A stretch of DNA of 7,134 bases from Alloprevotella sp. (lineage in GTDB: Bacteria > Bacteroidota > Bacteroidia > Bacteroidales > Bacteroidaceae), in NCBI GenBank assembly GCA_015259235.1, contig JABZGM010000106.1:1-7134 (forward strand), written 5' to 3'. The notes below the pieces were generated by a model. That model did no database searches, was not told the DNA's origin, and was given only the letters and a program-made list of their open reading frames with translations. Of the stretch, positions 6,775 through 7,134 are shown piece after piece (within the stretch, counting starts at the first letter, position 1; the number at the start of each line of letters is the position of its first letter). Position numbers and translations under genes: made by a program.

Positions 6775-6823
6775 CATGCTCCGAGTGTTCCTAGATGTTC
6801 CCATCTCCGAGCCTCGGAGCATG
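6775..6823 (+). promoter_or_regulatory. Alternative-pairing hairpin between the second GH95 gene and the third gene
   Basis: CATGCTCCGAG (6775-6785) is a perfect inverted repeat of CTCGGAGCATG (6813-6823), 27 bases apart, with an inner AGATG/CATCT stem (6793-6797 with 6802-6806) possible inside. A second CTCCGAG at 6805-6811 lies next to the 3' arm and can form the rival hairpin CTCCGA-GCC-TCGGAG (6805-6819). The 3' arm therefore has two exclusive partners. The long form is followed by AACTTTTATC, so it could act as a weak terminator. This may be a simple terminator for the second gene or an attenuator for the third. Confidence 0.5.
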
Positions 6824-6859
6824 AACTTTTATCAGTCCCCTTTCAACATCGCTCAGCCT

Positions 6860-7134
6860 ATGCACCTCCACCACTACCCTCTTCTCCTGGCGCTCACAGC
6901 AGTTGCTACCCCTGCTCTAGCACAAACCACTGAGAAATATCCGGTGAACTTTGAGAAAAATCAAGCCATCACCTACAATGGTCGTCAACTTCGCAACGTA
7001 AGTTTGCAATCTGCCGACGGCAATCAGACACACGCTGTGGGCACTCGCCTTGTCTACAACGATTTGACAGAAAATGCCTTCACCGCTCTCCCTGGTGATG
7101 CCGTAAAAGTCAATGTGGACTTCCAGACTGGTGC
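6860..7134 (+). CDS. N-terminal part of a third secreted protein, cut by the window end
   Basis: An open frame from the ATG at 6860 runs to the window end (91 complete codons). Residues 1-21 form a signal peptide (His-rich start, LLLAL core, ending ALA) followed by Gln22, the same AxA-Q pattern as in both GH95 enzymes. The mature start (TTEKYPVNFEKNQAITYNG and on) looks like a beta-rich domain. To me it resembles N-terminal accessory modules of secreted Bacteroidetes glycosidases or sialidases, but no catalytic motif is visible and I cannot assign a family. An in-frame ATG at 6821 would add 13 residues. I prefer 6860 because 6821 lies in the 3' arm of a hairpin and the shorter start gives a more typical signal peptide. 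It lies 125 bp after the second GH95 gene on the same strand, so a shared role in glycan breakdown is likely but inferred. Confidence 0.75.
   Translation, partial: MHLHHYPLLLALTAVATPALAQTTEKYPVNFEKNQAITYNGRQLRNVSLQSADGNQTHAVGTRLVYNDLTENAFTALPGDAVKVNVDFQTG

Noticed and set aside
6821..6859. Earlier in-frame ATG for the third gene
   Set aside because: It lies within the 3' arm of a perfect 11-bp inverted repeat and would lengthen the region before the signal peptide core; the ATG at 6860 fits better, though the earlier one is not excluded.

Overview
The window looks like chromosomal DNA from a glycan-degrading Bacteroidales bacterium (Prevotella/Alloprevotella-like), probably host-associated. 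The evidence is: two large secreted family GH95 glycosidases; signal peptides that all place Gln directly after an AxA cleavage site; no Shine-Dalgarno sequence before any start; and short C-terminal tails of the 'DxxGR...GI...GxKV' type common in Prevotella/Bacteroides exported proteins. The genus is inferred, not proven.

Layout, all on the + strand. 1-292: leader region with no convincing gene. It carries an AT-rich block (152-213) with two pairs of near-perfect direct repeats at 20 and 21 bp spacing around an imperfect palindrome, probably an operator/promoter region. 293-3409: first GH95 enzyme (1038 aa). 3410-3596: a densely structured spacer with four copies of TAGACGTTAGA (the first includes the stop codon), two tandem identical terminator-like hairpins, a long interrupted hairpin, and a separate 10-bp stem-loop just before the next gene. 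3597-6734: second GH95 enzyme (1045 aa), a paralogue of the first. 6735-6859: spacer with an 11-bp inverted repeat whose 3' arm can pair with either of two upstream partners. 6860-7134: start of a third secreted protein, cut by the window end.

Both GH95 proteins share one architecture: signal peptide, an N-terminal module of about 130 residues (possibly a beta-trefoil), the GH95 N-terminal beta domain, the (alpha/alpha)6 catalytic domain, a C-terminal beta domain and a 28-residue tail. Both keep the expected catalytic residues. Both also have His, not Thr, at the position thought to separate alpha-1,2-L-fucosidases from alpha-L-galactosidases. The likely joint role is removal of terminal alpha-1,2-fucose from host glycans (mucin or blood-group H-type structures), with the third protein perhaps acting on the exposed chain. 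No SusC/SusD pair or regulator gene lies in the window, so membership in a polysaccharide utilization locus is inferred.

The points most worth following up are the divergent active-site edges of the tandem paralogues, a run of nine A directly before the C-terminal tail of the second enzyme, the repeat-flanked hairpin cassette between the genes, and the switch-like hairpin before the third gene.
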